In this document: positions 37,701-43,573 of the stretch, piece by piece
Layout: each line of letters starts with the position of its first letter
How positions within the stretch are numbered: position 1 is the first letter of the stretch
NCBI RefSeq assembly: GCF_921293095.1
Contig: NC_060254.1
Coordinates: 6,572,001-6,636,000 of the forward strand
Source: Ischnura elegans
Taxonomy: Eukaryota; Arthropoda; Insecta; Odonata; Coenagrionidae
DNA length: 64,000 nt
Direction: 5' to 3'
The notes under the pieces: model-generated
Databases searched by the model: none
What the model saw: only the letters and a program-made list of their open reading frames with translations
What the model was told of the DNA's origin: nothing
Translations under genes and position numbers: made by a program

Positions 37701-39742
37701 TTTTTGGATTACCTTGGAAGCCAAAATTTTGGTACCCAAGGATTTTTAAGAGCTCATTTGGTCATTATTTCACTGGGGCGATGGAAATCATAGCCCTGGA
37801 AAAATTCTAGAAAATTTTCCGTTTTAGATAGATATTCCGTAGCTCATAATTCCGGATTGACGATCATCTACTGTACTAAAAATTAATACCTAATAAACAG
37901 CATTGCTCATCATTAAAACTTATTATTCTATATTGACATATCTCTGTAATGTGCACATTCTACTCCCGCTCCTGTGACTAAAATCAACTCGCGTACCACA
38001 ATCTTCTCGTAGAGCAATTATCGGACAAATTGCATAAGTGAGGTATTTTGTATCATTGGACTGGAAAAATACATTTCGTAACCAAGGTCGTCGTATAAGT
38101 GAAAAGTTTCATAACTGAGGTTGGAAATACATGGGTTCATATGGGGTTATTCACGGGACCAAAAAAAAATTGTGCGTGAGGTCATCGTATAACTTAAGGG
38201 TTGTGTACTTGAGGCTCTACTGTATTAGTTTTGTAGTGGCAAGACTTGTATACTCTGAGGTTGTAACATATTACTATATGTTAGACCGGCCTTATTTTTC
38301 AAATTGAGAAAAGTTATTAAAATTAAAAAGAAGAACTTTGTGCTCTTACATTAATATTTGTGAATAAATATTAATGTGAAAGCACAAAGTTCTTCTTTTT
38401 AATTTTAATAATGAATCGCTTTCACCAAGTTACGCCTCAAACAATCAATTCTGAGAAAAGTTATGTTTCCCTATTCTCAAAATGATCCAAATGAGGTTAA
38501 TATTCATGTGTTAAAATTGGTTACTTTAAAATAATGAAAACCATTGCCCCCAGAGAATTGATGCATAATTGAGAACTCTCAATTGAGTTTTTTGAGACTG
38601 AAAAGGCACTCTTTCTACGTAACATGTGAAAGTAAAGCTCTTTAGTTTATGAGATATTGTCTGTCTTAATGCGATCCACCCCCCAGGGTGCTACCCTGCA
38701 CCGTGGTGCCGCTGAGGTATGGCCGGCACCACTTGCTAGAGACTTCCCCTTCACCCCCTGCCCACACTTGACAAAGACTTTGCTTCTGCTGGTAAGATTT
38801 ACAGTCAAGTGGCACAGACACACATCCTGGGAATGCATCCCCATCTTTCCAGTGTTAAAATAGTCTCAAATAACGAAAATTCGATTAGTGCAAAGACCCC
38901 AAGGAATGCATCCCTTGCATAAAGCGAGGCATGGGTGTATTTCATTCCATGCATCTATCTATTGAGAGACTTTTTAATGTAGAAGATGGACTATGACAAC
39001 TGAATAGCTTCTTGAACTGAAATGAACAATTTTTGGCTGAGAATGTTCAATTTTAGATAACCTTGTACACTGATAAGTTTGGTATTTTCCAACTTATAAG
39101 ATCATTTAAATAAATTTTATTGAAAATTCAAAAAAAATGTCATCATTGGTGGAATAATTTTGGCAAAGAAAATACATGTTGCCATCTACTGCCAAACTTT
39201 TGAAGGGGAAATGTTCGAGGCAATATTTTAATGTCTTCCTCAATCGTAGAATATCAAAAATACCTCATTAATTGTGGTATTTACCCATTGAAGTAGCCCA
39301 TCCCTTTTGAAAACTCTTTGGTTCTTTGGCTTTAATATGTATGCAACGTTGTTTTCAGTCTCATCGAGCGGTGACTCAGCGGCTGAAGAGGAAGTTCTCT
39401 GGGTGGCACGGTCGGTGGTTGGTTCGCCACGTGTCGGATGTGCAGAGGCGTTCGACGCTCGAGTGGCTCATGGGTCATGTGGAGGGTGTGGTTCCTAATA
39501 GAACTCGTCTGGTGACTGACAATGACCTCTCTCGACCTCCGTACTCCTCTTACAACAGGTACCGAGTGGACCACTTGACTCTGGCCTCATCTTTGCCATC
39601 CCCAAGTGTTGTTTCCTCAGAAACTTTGCCTGTGGTGTCATCGACCACTTCAGGGTCCTCAACACCTTCTAATTTGATCTCTGGTGGCTCGTCAGACATT
39701 GTATCATCAACATCAAACCACACACCAGCCATTGACTCGTAA
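1389..39742 (+). CDS. Sin3A: Sin3A, paired amphipathic helix co-repressor scaffold (5' partial, 15 exons)
   Basis: SIN3 is the nuclear scaffold that bridges DNA-bound repressors to HDAC1/2 (Rpd3). Exons are 1389-1752, 2798-3022, 7319-7786, 9293-9563, 9693-9907, 9993-10150, 10658-10922, 12739-12979, 13377-13624, 23406-23589, 24967-25136, 25824-26027, 29701-30143, 34143-34362 and 39359-39742. All introns are GT-AG and the phases agree across every junction, giving 1352 residues plus stop. In the visible protein, PAH2 is about residues 108-190, PAH3 about 340-407, the HDAC-interaction/Sin3 co-repressor region about 443-665, and the conserved C-terminal region about 819-1310. The amino terminus with PAH1 is upstream of the window. 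Metazoan SIN3A is usually about 1,270 residues or longer, so roughly the first fifth is missing. Exon boundaries are read by eye, with no transcript evidence. Confidence 0.95.
2114..2689. mobile_element. hAT MITE with perfect 8-bp target duplication
   Basis: The element is bounded by an exact duplication catgtaac at 2106-2113 and 2690-2697. The left end is TAGTGCTGGCC and the right end in reverse is CAGTGACGGGC, a diverged TIR. The interior shares extended similarity with 30303-30873 (a purine-rich aggggatgaggg stretch, then gagccaactatt, then a T-rich segment). There is no coding capacity. It lies in the intron between the first two visible Sin3A exons. Confidence 0.75.
2798..3022 (+). CDS. 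Sin3A: Sin3A exon: PAH2 domain core
   Basis: The exon has 75 codons in phase 0 at both ends, with acceptor ttgcag ending at 2797 and donor gtatgc at 3023. It carries the PAH2 hallmarks [27 protein letters not shown] and [14 protein letters not shown]2 forms a four-helix bundle that in other SIN3 proteins binds Mad/Mxd-type SID peptides. Confidence 0.96.
3260..3968. mobile_element. Tigger/pogo-like MITE
   Basis: TA dinucleotides flank it at 3258-3259 and 3969-3970. The termini CAGCAGACTTCCGATTATC and, in reverse, CAGCACACTCCTGATTATC match at 16 of 19 positions. No transposase is readable. It lies within the Sin3A intron 3023-7318. Confidence 0.7.
3971..4972. other. Sin3A intron with a small Tigger-end remnant
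   Basis: Around 4225-4300 ctcttgattttacac and gcgtaaaatc strings resemble the termini of the 13690-15665 Tigger element, followed by ttttacagtata. It is probably an old deleted copy. The remainder is AT-rich with nothing recognisable. Confidence 0.35.
4973..6035. mobile_element. hAT non-autonomous element, 8-bp duplication aagcgtag
   Basis: The exact duplication aagcgtag lies at 4965-4972 and 6036-6043. The TIR is TAGAGATGGGTC on the left and TAGAGGTGGGTT in reverse on the right. Subterminal regions are packed with GTTCACTG, GAACGGTTC and related motifs, likely transposase-binding repeats. Internally there is a 54-bp tandem duplication (5309 and 5363) and a roughly 147-bp tandem unit (see separate entry). 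No transposase ORF is present. Confidence 0.82.
5502..5840. repeat. 147/148-bp tandem repeat inside hAT element
   Basis: Copies begin with gtggatgcatctccaaaaat at 5502, 5649 and 5797, giving periods of 147 and 148. There are two nearly identical full units and a third truncated after gcgattc. The unit contains cggcccctttacca and ggcgcctacgatg. Confidence 0.85.
6044..6996. repeat. Intronic Tigger-like debris and small palindromes
   Basis: Segment 6570-6660 (aaatacccc.gcgcgatctt, then acgagcaagaaacg) resembles 15190-15260 inside the 13690-15665 Tigger, so this is probably an old related copy. A hairpin is formed by ccttggttttcag (about 6724) and ctgaaaaccaagg (about 6752). A second pair, aggcacacc and ggtgtgcctctta, lies at 6831-6871. 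Confidence 0.35.
6997..7197 (+). mobile_element. tRNA-derived SINE, copy 1
   Basis: It opens GCCGGCCTCGTTGGCAGCGG, with a pol III A-box-like TGGCAGCGGGG and a degraded B box near 7049 (ggattagagtcc). A tRNA-unrelated body follows, ending in an A-rich (aaaat)n tail at 7180-7197. It shares its head (gccggcct, tcgcctaccaaac) with the copy at 45300. It lies in a Sin3A intron in sense orientation. Confidence 0.75.
7319..7786 (+). CDS. Sin3A: Sin3A exon: Gly/His-rich linker and start of PAH3
   Basis: The exon encodes [11 protein letters not shown], a KKPPSIKP motif, a long Gly/Ser/Val stretch, nine consecutive His residues (about 7556-7582), then [12 protein letters not shown] and [12 protein letters not shown] leading into PAH3. 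The donor is gtaaag at 7787. Two in-frame AG acceptors fit: cag at 7316-7318 (exon from 7319) and cag at 7340-7342 (exon from 7343). They differ by the eight residues GKFNGHFQ, so the 5' boundary is uncertain. The open frame continues past 7786 into the intron, but the splice to 9293 restores PAH3. Confidence 0.9.
7816..8786. mobile_element. Possible TIR element hosting the hairpin at 8396 (tentative)
   Basis: The left CAGGGTGTCCACTCCTATAG and the right end in reverse, ggggctatgtccactcctat, share the 13-base core gtccactcctata. A convincing target duplication was not found, so class and exact ends are uncertain. Confidence 0.35.
8396..8593. repeat. Long near-perfect inverted repeat (hairpin) in Sin3A intron
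   Basis: Two arms of about 87 bases (ttgagttcagcattc...cagcgtcctcag and its reverse complement) differ at only two positions I could see. They are separated by a loop of about 24 bases containing gatgaggacgctgag. A direct repeat aattgagcatttgt flanks the wider unit at 8359-8372 and 8592-8605, consistent with insertion of 8373-8591. Antisense open frames here are mirror images caused by the palindrome, not genes. Confidence 0.9.
9293..9563 (+). CDS. Sin3A: Sin3A exon: PAH3 domain
   Basis: Acceptor aacag ends at 9292; donor gttagt is at 9564; exit phase is 1. It encodes [33 protein letters not shown] and [13 protein letters not shown], the PAH3 signature. A variable Gly-rich tail follows, ending in Glu-Ile and leading into the HDAC-interaction region. 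Confidence 0.96.
9693..9907 (+). CDS. Sin3A: Sin3A exon: HDAC-interaction region, first part
   Basis: Entry is phase 1 and exit phase 0 at donor gtgaga (9908). The sequence is the most conserved block of SIN3: [37 protein letters not shown] and [14 protein letters not shown]. This region docks HDAC1/2 in characterised SIN3 proteins. Confidence 0.97.
9993..10150 (+). CDS. Sin3A: Sin3A exon: HDAC-interaction region, second part
   Basis: An 85-bp intron with acceptor ttttag ends at 9992; donor gtatgt is at 10151; exit phase is 2. It encodes [26 protein letters not shown] and [10 protein letters not shown], continuing the Sin3 co-repressor domain. Confidence 0.96.
10176..10591. mobile_element. 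Possible short TIR element (tentative)
   Basis: It starts CAGGGCTGTTGCAAGTC and ends, in reverse, CAGGGGGTTGCTGCAAGAGTC, a plausible hAT-like TIR. No clean target duplication was found. It occupies most of the intron 10151-10657. Confidence 0.4.
10658..10922 (+). CDS. Sin3A: Sin3A exon: HDAC-interaction region, third part
   Basis: Acceptor tttcag ends at 10657; donor gtgagt is at 10923. Entry is phase 2 (an Arg codon is split) and exit is phase 0. It encodes [36 protein letters not shown] and [16 protein letters not shown], nearly invariant across animals. Confidence 0.97.
11152..12400. mobile_element. Tigger/pogo-like element A (right end unresolved)
   Basis: The left end is TA (11150-11151) then CAGTAGAACCTCGGATAATC. 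About 300 bases from the end match the reverse complement of 38000-38222 (fragments aacccatgtatttccaacct, ttacgaaac and ggtcccgtgaat are shared), and 11740-12190 matches 37098-37640 in reverse. A small frame ([20 protein letters not shown]) recurs in all three copies, including 21436-21639. The right boundary near 12400 is a guess. Confidence 0.6.
12739..12979 (+). CDS. Sin3A: Sin3A exon: end of HDAC-interaction region and helical block
   Basis: Acceptor gtgcag ends at 12738; donor gtgagt is at 12980; exit phase is 1. It encodes [38 protein letters not shown] and FIPDLFF, followed by an acidic [11 protein letters not shown] tract as in other SIN3 proteins. Confidence 0.96.
13377..13624 (+). 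CDS. Sin3A: Sin3A exon: variable acidic/Gly/Ser linker
   Basis: Acceptor ttgcag ends at 13376; donor gtgagt is at 13625. Entry is phase 1 with a split Asp codon, and exit is phase 0. It encodes DEKDDEDG, then a low-complexity Gly/Ser/Asn linker ending [10 protein letters not shown]. Sequence identity is poor in this segment across animals, so the support is the splice signals and phase continuity with both neighbours. Confidence 0.85.
13690..15665 (-). mobile_element. Tigger (pogo) DNA transposon, decayed
   Basis: TA target duplications lie at 13688-13689 and 15666-15667. The termini CAGTAAACTCTTGATTTTAC and its inverted copy at 15646-15665 are essentially identical over 20 bases. It encodes a broken Tigger transposase on the minus strand (separate entry). 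It lies in the 9.8-kb Sin3A intron. Confidence 0.9.
14423..15060 (-). pseudogene. Tigger-type transposase (DDE_1), fragment
   Basis: An open frame of about 175 codons at 14950-14423 reads [27 protein letters not shown] and [20 protein letters not shown]. The second and third catalytic Asp contexts of the pogo/Tigger DDE domain (LIMDNA, QPLDQG) are visible. Upstream, 15060-14950 continues the family pattern ([12 protein letters not shown]) with frameshifts. The amino-terminal HTH part was not found, so the gene is not functional as read. Confidence 0.85.
16151..17196. mobile_element. Inverted-repeat element of unknown class
   Basis: About 65-bp TIRs: gagacgattttttaaatcat (from 16151), then ggtgtttaagcagtgtcatt, mirrored at 17117-17196 with a few mismatches. 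The interior has no coding capacity I recognise. No target duplication was found, so superfamily is not assigned. Confidence 0.7.
17467..20299. mobile_element. Tigger/pogo-like element, middle shell of nested insertions
   Basis: TA lies at 17465-17466 and 20300-20301. The termini CAGTGGAACTTGTCTAGTAC and, in reverse, CAGTGGAACTTGGTTAGTAC match at 18 of 20 positions. It hosts the 18441-19881 element. No transposase is readable. Confidence 0.82.
18441..19881. mobile_element. Unclassified TIR element with GGCCATA subterminal repeats, innermost insertion
   Basis: The termini are CAGGGTTATTCCACTAA and, in reverse, CAGGGATATTCTACTAA. Both ends carry many copies, in both orientations, of GGCCATA/TATGGCC and GGCCGGGCCATA motifs (18460-18630 and 19760-19865). 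A possible 3-bp CAG duplication lies at 18438-18440 and 19882-19884. The interior is AT-rich with no recognised protein. Confidence 0.72.
21238..23321. mobile_element. Tigger/pogo-like element, decayed
   Basis: TA lies at 21236-21237 and 23322-23323. The ends CAGTCGGATCCGGATTTAAC and, in reverse, CAGTAGAATCCTGATTTAAG match at 15 of 20. It carries cgcatttaacg/cgcatttagcg repeats near both ends. Minus-strand frame 21639-21436 ([24 protein letters not shown]) is related to those in elements A and B. Confidence 0.7.
23406..23589 (+). CDS. Sin3A: Sin3A exon: [18 protein letters not shown] block
   Basis: Acceptor ttacag ends at 23405; donor gtaaga is at 23590; exit phase is 1. It encodes [20 protein letters not shown], a hallmark of the conserved region after the acidic linker, then an Arg/Glu-rich helix and LRLKPK. 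It follows a 9.8-kb intron of stacked transposons. A short phase-0 exon hidden there cannot be excluded. Confidence 0.95.
23590..24966. other. Sin3A intron, nothing recognised
   Basis: Moderately AT-rich intron. Short open frames show no family motif and no TIR pair was seen. Confidence 0.5.
24967..25136 (+). CDS. Sin3A: Sin3A exon: [13 protein letters not shown] block
   Basis: Acceptor ttacag ends at 24966; donor gtaaga is at 25137. Entry is phase 1 and exit phase 0. It encodes [34 protein letters not shown] and YAVRQ, matching the conserved SIN3 C-terminal half. Confidence 0.96.
25824..26027 (+). CDS. Sin3A: Sin3A exon: LQHLVSDE to ENCFKIYV
   Basis: Acceptor ttttag ends at 25823; donor gtaagt is at 26028; the exon has 68 codons in phase 0. 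It encodes [20 protein letters not shown], a variable Gly-rich stretch, then [19 protein letters not shown], which aligns with the conserved YQRKAE...DENCFK segment of SIN3. Confidence 0.95.
26057..26220. repeat. Dispersed repeat, copy 1 (partner at 51737)
   Basis: It shares ordered fragments with 51737-51910: gtcagggaaataa, a gtcaggg/gtcaagg-aaaaa stretch followed by agaggt/agaggc, then gagcattgc and ggcattttgtt. Same orientation in both. Class is unknown. Confidence 0.5.
26272..27709 (-). mobile_element. Tigger/pogo-like transposon with HTH fragment
   Basis: TA lies at 26270-26271 and 27710-27711. The ends are CAGTAAAACCCCTCTTTTAT and, in reverse, CAGTAGAACCTTGCTTTTAC. It encodes a pogo/CENP-B-like amino-terminal domain on the minus strand. 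Most of the transposase is missing. Confidence 0.8.
26795..27040 (-). pseudogene. Tigger/CENP-B-like HTH domain, transposase N-terminal fragment
   Basis: The 81-codon frame begins [19 protein letters not shown] and continues [16 protein letters not shown], matching the psq/CENP-B-type helix-turn-helix that opens Tigger transposases. It stops after about 80 residues, with no DDE domain following. The start ATG at 27040 suits the family's usual N terminus. Confidence 0.8.
27990..29700. repeat. Intron with several truncated TIR-like ends
   Basis: Position 28002 onward (tagtaaaaccccatgtttgc) and 28647 onward (cagtgaacctcgttaaagt) look like single ends of Tigger-type elements without a detected partner. 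Position 28279 onward (tagggatggtcagat, with repeated atcagat/ggatcc motifs) looks like a hAT end. The rest, to the acceptor at 29700, is featureless. Confidence 0.35.
29701..30143 (+). CDS. Sin3A: Sin3A exon: [10 protein letters not shown] and [10 protein letters not shown]
   Basis: Acceptor ctctag ends at 29700; donor gtgtgt is at 30144; exit phase is 2. It encodes [27 protein letters not shown], a variable segment, [15 protein letters not shown] (the conserved SIN3 motif), then a long Gly/Arg/Asp-rich insertion before the splice. The insertion is compositionally biased and looks lineage specific. Confidence 0.94.
30303..30873. mobile_element. hAT MITE, sister of 2114-2689
   Basis: The ends are TAGTGATGGCAAATGTG and, in reverse, TAGTGATGGGCCATGTG. 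Flanks gtgttgac (30295-30302) and gtgctgac (30874-30881) are a 7/8 target duplication. The interior is similar to 2114-2689. It lies in the Sin3A intron 30144-34142. Confidence 0.78.
30882..33540. other. Sin3A intron, nothing recognised
   Basis: AT-rich intron. A short gtacagcagt(c)cg repeat occurs three times around 32195-32250. No gene or element ends are seen. Confidence 0.45.
33541..33960. repeat. Diverged inverted-repeat element
   Basis: The left arm around 33627-33683 (caacacattaaaa, then gaagtatcaaataaaa) is mirrored at 33825-33881 (ttttatttgatacttga, then ttaatgtgttg). Outward of the arms, both ends carry a cct(g/a)a(g/t)ga.a.ct...aaac.tt(g/a)gc pattern in opposite orientation, reminiscent of Penelope-like element 3' ends. 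That class is a guess. Confidence 0.5.
34143..34362 (+). CDS. Sin3A: Sin3A exon: [20 protein letters not shown]
   Basis: Acceptor ccatag ends at 34142; donor gtaagg is at 34363. Entry is phase 2 with a split Ser codon, and exit is phase 0. An acidic lead precedes [19 protein letters not shown] and [13 protein letters not shown], the conserved SIN3 C-terminal motif. Confidence 0.95.
35140..35330 (-). repeat. Possible Penelope-like 3' end remnant
   Basis: On the minus strand, tctgaagaagcaaccagcag, gttgcgatac and ggtaagacccgaaaaag occur in the order typical of Penelope-like element 3' ends (CTGAAGA...GAAACGT-type). No RT or GIY-YIG frame is near. Low confidence. Confidence 0.3.
36010..36527 (-). 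mobile_element. Truncated TIR element, partner of 55918-56552
   Basis: The right end gagtgggaaccctg matches, in reverse, the CAGGGTTCCCACTC terminus at 55918. Internally the frame [16 protein letters not shown] (plus strand here) equals CRSCYKVSHAQSLSTQ on the minus strand of the other copy. The left terminus is missing; it is replaced near an (att)n run at 35949-35969. Confidence 0.6.
36990..38222. mobile_element. Tigger/pogo-like element B, inverted sister of element A (left end unresolved)
   Basis: The right end, in reverse, is CAGTAGAGCCTCAAGTACAC, followed by TA at 38223-38224. 38000-38222 and 37098-37640 match element A (11152 onward) in reverse orientation. The left boundary could not be placed. 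Confidence 0.55.
38314..38411. repeat. Hairpin MITE-like repeat (family also at about 62650)
   Basis: Arms of about 45 bases, ttattaaaattaaaaagaag...caaagttcttc, are inverted around a short loop at 38355-38365. The outer sequence aagttacgcctcaa at 38429-38442 matches, in reverse, ttgaggcgtaactt at 62652. No coding. Confidence 0.8.
39359..39742 (+). CDS. Sin3A: Sin3A terminal exon with stop codon
   Basis: Acceptor tttcag ends at 39358, entered in phase 0. It encodes [35 protein letters not shown] and [11 protein letters not shown], matching the conserved SIN3 carboxyl end. A Ser/Thr/Pro-rich tail of about 50 residues follows, stopping at TAA 39740-39742. The Ser-rich tail extends beyond the usual vertebrate end. 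Confidence 0.94.
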   Translation, partial: SHRAVTQRLKRKFSGWHGRWLVRHVSDVQRRSTLEWLMGHVEGVVPNRTRLVTDNDLSRPPYSSYNRYRVDHLTLASSLPSPSVVSSETLPVVSSTTSGSSTPSNLISGGSSDIVSSTSNHTPAIDS

Positions 39743-40275
39743 TGAACAAAAATGGCAGGAGAATGTGGTTGCTAAGAGACTCCTTGCATTCAAATCAATT
39801 GTTTGGTTTCACTCTGCTGTGATATGTGGTTTCCTCTATGAATTCACCACAACCAATTAAGATTCAGAGGTTTTTCATAAAGCAGAAAAGGAGAACCTCA
39901 ACCAGTGAATATCTGGAAAAAAAAGTGGTCAGGATTTTAACATGAAATAGCCACAGATCACATTGGTGCTTAATGTTGGTGTCAGCACTTGAAAAGTGGT
40001 GTTATTATAATGACAAACTGGTTTTGGGCAGAGTTGCAAACTTATTTTAGGAAAGCGATTCTGCTGCATTTAGTGTTGGATATCCTGTGAAGTGTGTGTT
40101 CTATCTGTGCCTCTCCATTTCAGAGGGGATTTAAACAAAGAGCAATACCTCCCATCCTCTCCCTATTTAATACACCCCTGTGTGTAGTTTTCTCTGTATG
40201 ATCCTTATGTTAGCATTTAAAATTTTATTGTTATGTTTTTTGAGCAATAAATTTTTTAACATCCATTGTCACTGC
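39743..40275 (+). other. Probable Sin3A 3' UTR with first poly(A) signal
   Basis: Non-coding sequence directly after the Sin3A stop. The first AATAAA is at 40246-40251, giving a predicted cleavage site 10-30 bases later. Further AATAAA hexamers at 41201-41206, 42735-42740 and 43076-43081 could serve longer transcripts. Which one is used cannot be told from sequence. Confidence 0.5.
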
Positions 40276-41974
40276 ACAAGTCAAGCTAATGAATGTTTGG
40301 AGGTGTATGTACTTAGATTTTGTAACTGTTTTCGTTCCCTCAATTGTCTTTATTTTTAAATGATAGTTTATTCACGAGTAAGTGTGTATGGCTATTATAG
40401 TACAAATTCAAGAGTGCAGTTGTAATTTATAATGAAAATGGTGCATAAGACAGTGACTTCTTGAGGTTTAGAACTTGGGATTTAACACCTGTTATTCACT
40501 ACATTGAAACATCAAATTATCATTATAATACTTAGAAATTCATAAGGGAAGAATTTTTTGCTGTGTGTCTTTGGATTAAGACATGCTGAAGCACTTGGAA
40601 GAATGTGCTATACTGAGAAGGGAGACCGAATTGAATACTGAATGACTTTTGTGTTATCTTCATGCAGAAATCTCTTCACTTGCTCTTCCATCTGTACATC
40701 ATCTTGTGCAATCTATTAGGAAGTGCAACGTTCTTTGCAGCTGAGCCTATAATTGTGAATGCTTCTGTAGGAAGTAGTGGTGGAATTGTAATATCTTGGA
40801 GGTAGAGTAAGCTTCCCGTGCACTGTCGAACAACGTGTTCCCCCCCTCCTCCTCCCCTCAGGATATTATTTTTAAGGATACGTATATGTATATATATATA
40901 TACATATTATATATTTGTACATGGGTGTATAGTGATCACAGCATAAATATTTTCAAAAGATTTTACAGTGACCTATCGATAAAGAGGACATTTTGAGTAT
41001 TCTCAACAGAATCTAGTTTGGTGTTAGTGTTTAATTTGCAGCCAAAGGAAAGTGAGGAAGGGTTGGCGGTTGAGGTGAGGTCGTCGTGTTGGAAGTGCAG
41101 TGTGCTAAAGTGGATTGTCTTAATCTTCTCTGTGGTCACGCATGTAATATATTTGATGTATGTACAGTACGTATAATGATTTATACATCTCCTCTCACTC
41201 AATAAACCCTTAAGAAAAATATTCTTCTGCAATTACCTTGCCCATGCCAGTGATTATTACGGAGTGGAGGGGCTGGCATCCAGGTTTAGCTGTACAACAA
41301 CAATAATACATACTAATTTTGCAAGATGGTAATTATCTACCTAGGGTAAAAATATTTACTTTTTATCAAGGAGAAATATCAAGGAAATGTATTTTTATAT
41401 GGAATTAATTATTTATGACTAGAGCATTTTTAAAATTATTTAGATGTACATATTAAGCACATCGATGACATGGCCTTAATGCCACCAACATGCATTATTT
41501 GTAGTTTTTTCTTGTGTAGAGAAATGTTTACAATAGAGTATACATAAGTAGGAAGAGATGAAACGTCGTTCACCCTCCGTGCATTCAGACTACCATTTGA
41601 ATATGTATCATGTACGTGTGCCTCTTTTATGGTTGTGAAGGAGCTGCGGTGGGGCCGATTTGAGTGAGTGGACGAGAGCTGTGTCAGTTATGAACCATGT
41701 TTCATGGGTGTAGCGTGGTAAACTGTTGAGATTATTTTTCATTTTACCAAGTATTGATGAAGCCGCAAAGGTGAAGAGAGATAATGGCTGATTCTGCACA
41801 TAAAATTAGTTTGGATCAAAAATTCTTTGCTTGTGGTAGTGTTTGGTAAATTTTATTTTATGTTGAATTTCCAAATTTATTTCTGTATTTAAATTATACC
41901 CGGTTAAATTTCGTTGTTAGAATTTTAAGTATACTAGTTATGATAATAATGCATGTTATTTGCAATCATACCTC
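40276..41974. other. Sin3A downstream sequence, nothing recognised
   Basis: A TA microsatellite lies around 40887-40917, with an AATAAA at 41201-41206 that could extend the Sin3A 3' UTR. No gene is seen. Confidence 0.45.
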
Positions 41975-41977
41975 TTA

Positions 41978-42173
41978 GGGCCCCCGCGCACTGGCAACTT
42001 TTACAAAGCAACTATTTAATTGCTTTGTGGATGTTCAAATAAAACACACGAAATTGACTGTGGCCCCGCGCACGGGCAACTTTTTAGTTGCCGCAACTGC
42101 CGTGTGTTCCATAGGGACTTCCTCAAAGCAACTAAATAGTTGCTTTGTAAAAGTTGCCAGTGCGCGGGGGCCC
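41978..42173. mobile_element. PIF/Harbinger-type MITE
   Basis: The target duplication is TTA at 41975-41977 and 42174-42176. TIRs of about 49 bases start GGGCCCCCGCGCACTGGCAA and are almost identical (one mismatch seen). At 196 bp with no coding capacity, the length, GGG terminus and TTA site fit PIF/Harbinger MITEs. A second internal repeat of the ccgcgcac.ggcaactttt motif lies at 42063. Confidence 0.82.
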
Positions 42174-42176
42174 TTA

Positions 42177-43500
42177 GTGTCAAATTCCACGCCACACCTT
42201 TACAAGCATTTAGTATTGAATGTTTTCTCCCAGTGTAGTTATTTTTCTTCTGTTTGTAGCAGTTCTATTCTGGGACAGTCAAAGAGGCTTGTATTTCATT
42301 GATCATTTCAGCAAGTGTTAACCCCCTTAATTTGCCTGTGGAATTGTTTGAGATGGCATTTTGAGGTCATGAAAGTTGTGTGGATGGGGGAGGTGCGCAT
42401 TCTTTGGCAATAAATGTGGTGGTCTGATGGCTGCATTGAAATTTCAAAAGATGTTTTTAAATCGATTAGTATCTATCTCCCTTATTCCCCACTTCCACTC
42501 AACTCTCATTCATCTCTTGTACAAAGATTTTGGAAATGAAGTCATTCCTTTTTATTATTGTGTAACTTCAGTGTATGCAGTTCATTTTAAGATTTTTGAA
42601 GGGAAAGCCATTCCCAGGAGAAAAAGCATAAATGGCCAACTGTGAATAATCATGAAACCTTCAAAACATTCTTGTATTCTATCATAGATTGTCTTATGTA
42701 TATCTATACATATACTGTCCATTTTCACAAGTGTAATAAAAAGTCTTTTCCATTTGTTTCATAATGACATTTTTGTTTACACTACTAACAGTAGCTCTGG
42801 TCCTGAGAAATCATTAAGCTTAGTCAACTTTCTGATGAGCAGTTTTTAAAACCAAAAAATGGTTTGGTATGTGGATATTCTTAGAAGAAATGTTCTTCGT
42901 GTAGTATACATTGAAAGAGTAATTTTATGTAAAGAATGTTTTGTGCACTTTCACCCTATATTATACATATATAAATACATAAATGAGTCAAAATTTATTG
43001 TACAGGTTGCTGTATTTCCATAGCGAGCATTGATTGAAATAATATTGGTGATTTTGAGGAATCAAATTCTTTTCAAATAAAAGAATTTTCATGAAGGTGT
43101 AGGTGTTTTCAATGCTGAGGAAGAAGGGGTCAGGACCTCCCATTCTGATTGGAGCACAGTGGTTTAAGAACGTACCTGGCATGCTTCGTAGGTAGCCCTG
43201 TTTCATTTGCTAACTTTACATAGAATTCATTTACTTTTAAACTGTCCGGGTGTAAAAGTGAGGGTTGAAGGGGTGTTTGTATCGTTGGCTGAACATTGGA
43301 GTGATTAAACGTTGCCATTTCAATGGAGAAGAATGTGTATTTAAAAAGAGAGAATTCTGCAACTTTAAATGTAATCATGGCCGGACCAACCAACTCCATT
43401 TCAATCTGTTGCTTAAATTGTCTGCTTGACATCACCTGCTATGGTTCATTCTGAAAAATTAGAATTCTTGAAATTTCATGTCCTAGAAGTCCATGAAATA
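42177..43500. other. Intergenic, nothing firmly recognised
   Basis: It holds AATAAA hexamers at 42735 and 43076. A 101-codon minus-strand frame (43435-43130) contains LLHPDSLKVNEFYVKLANET, which I do not recognise. It may be repeat-derived or chance. Confidence 0.35.
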
Positions 43501-43504
43501 AAAA

Positions 43505-43573
43505 CAATTGAGTGGAGAGCTGCATCAAATCAGTCTTAACATTGATTTGATTATACAGCTCCCCACTCAATTG
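43505..43573. repeat. RTE-type LINE 3' scrap with inverted copy
   Basis: 43507-43539 reads IEWRAASNQS then stop, identical to the carboxyl end of the LINE fragment at 58064-58345. It is followed at once by an inverted copy of the same bases (43544-43573), making a short hairpin. Confidence 0.65.

Noticed and set aside
43130..43435. 101-codon minus-strand frame as a possible gene
   Set aside because: No recognisable family, no splice or promoter context, lies in a repeat-rich spacer.
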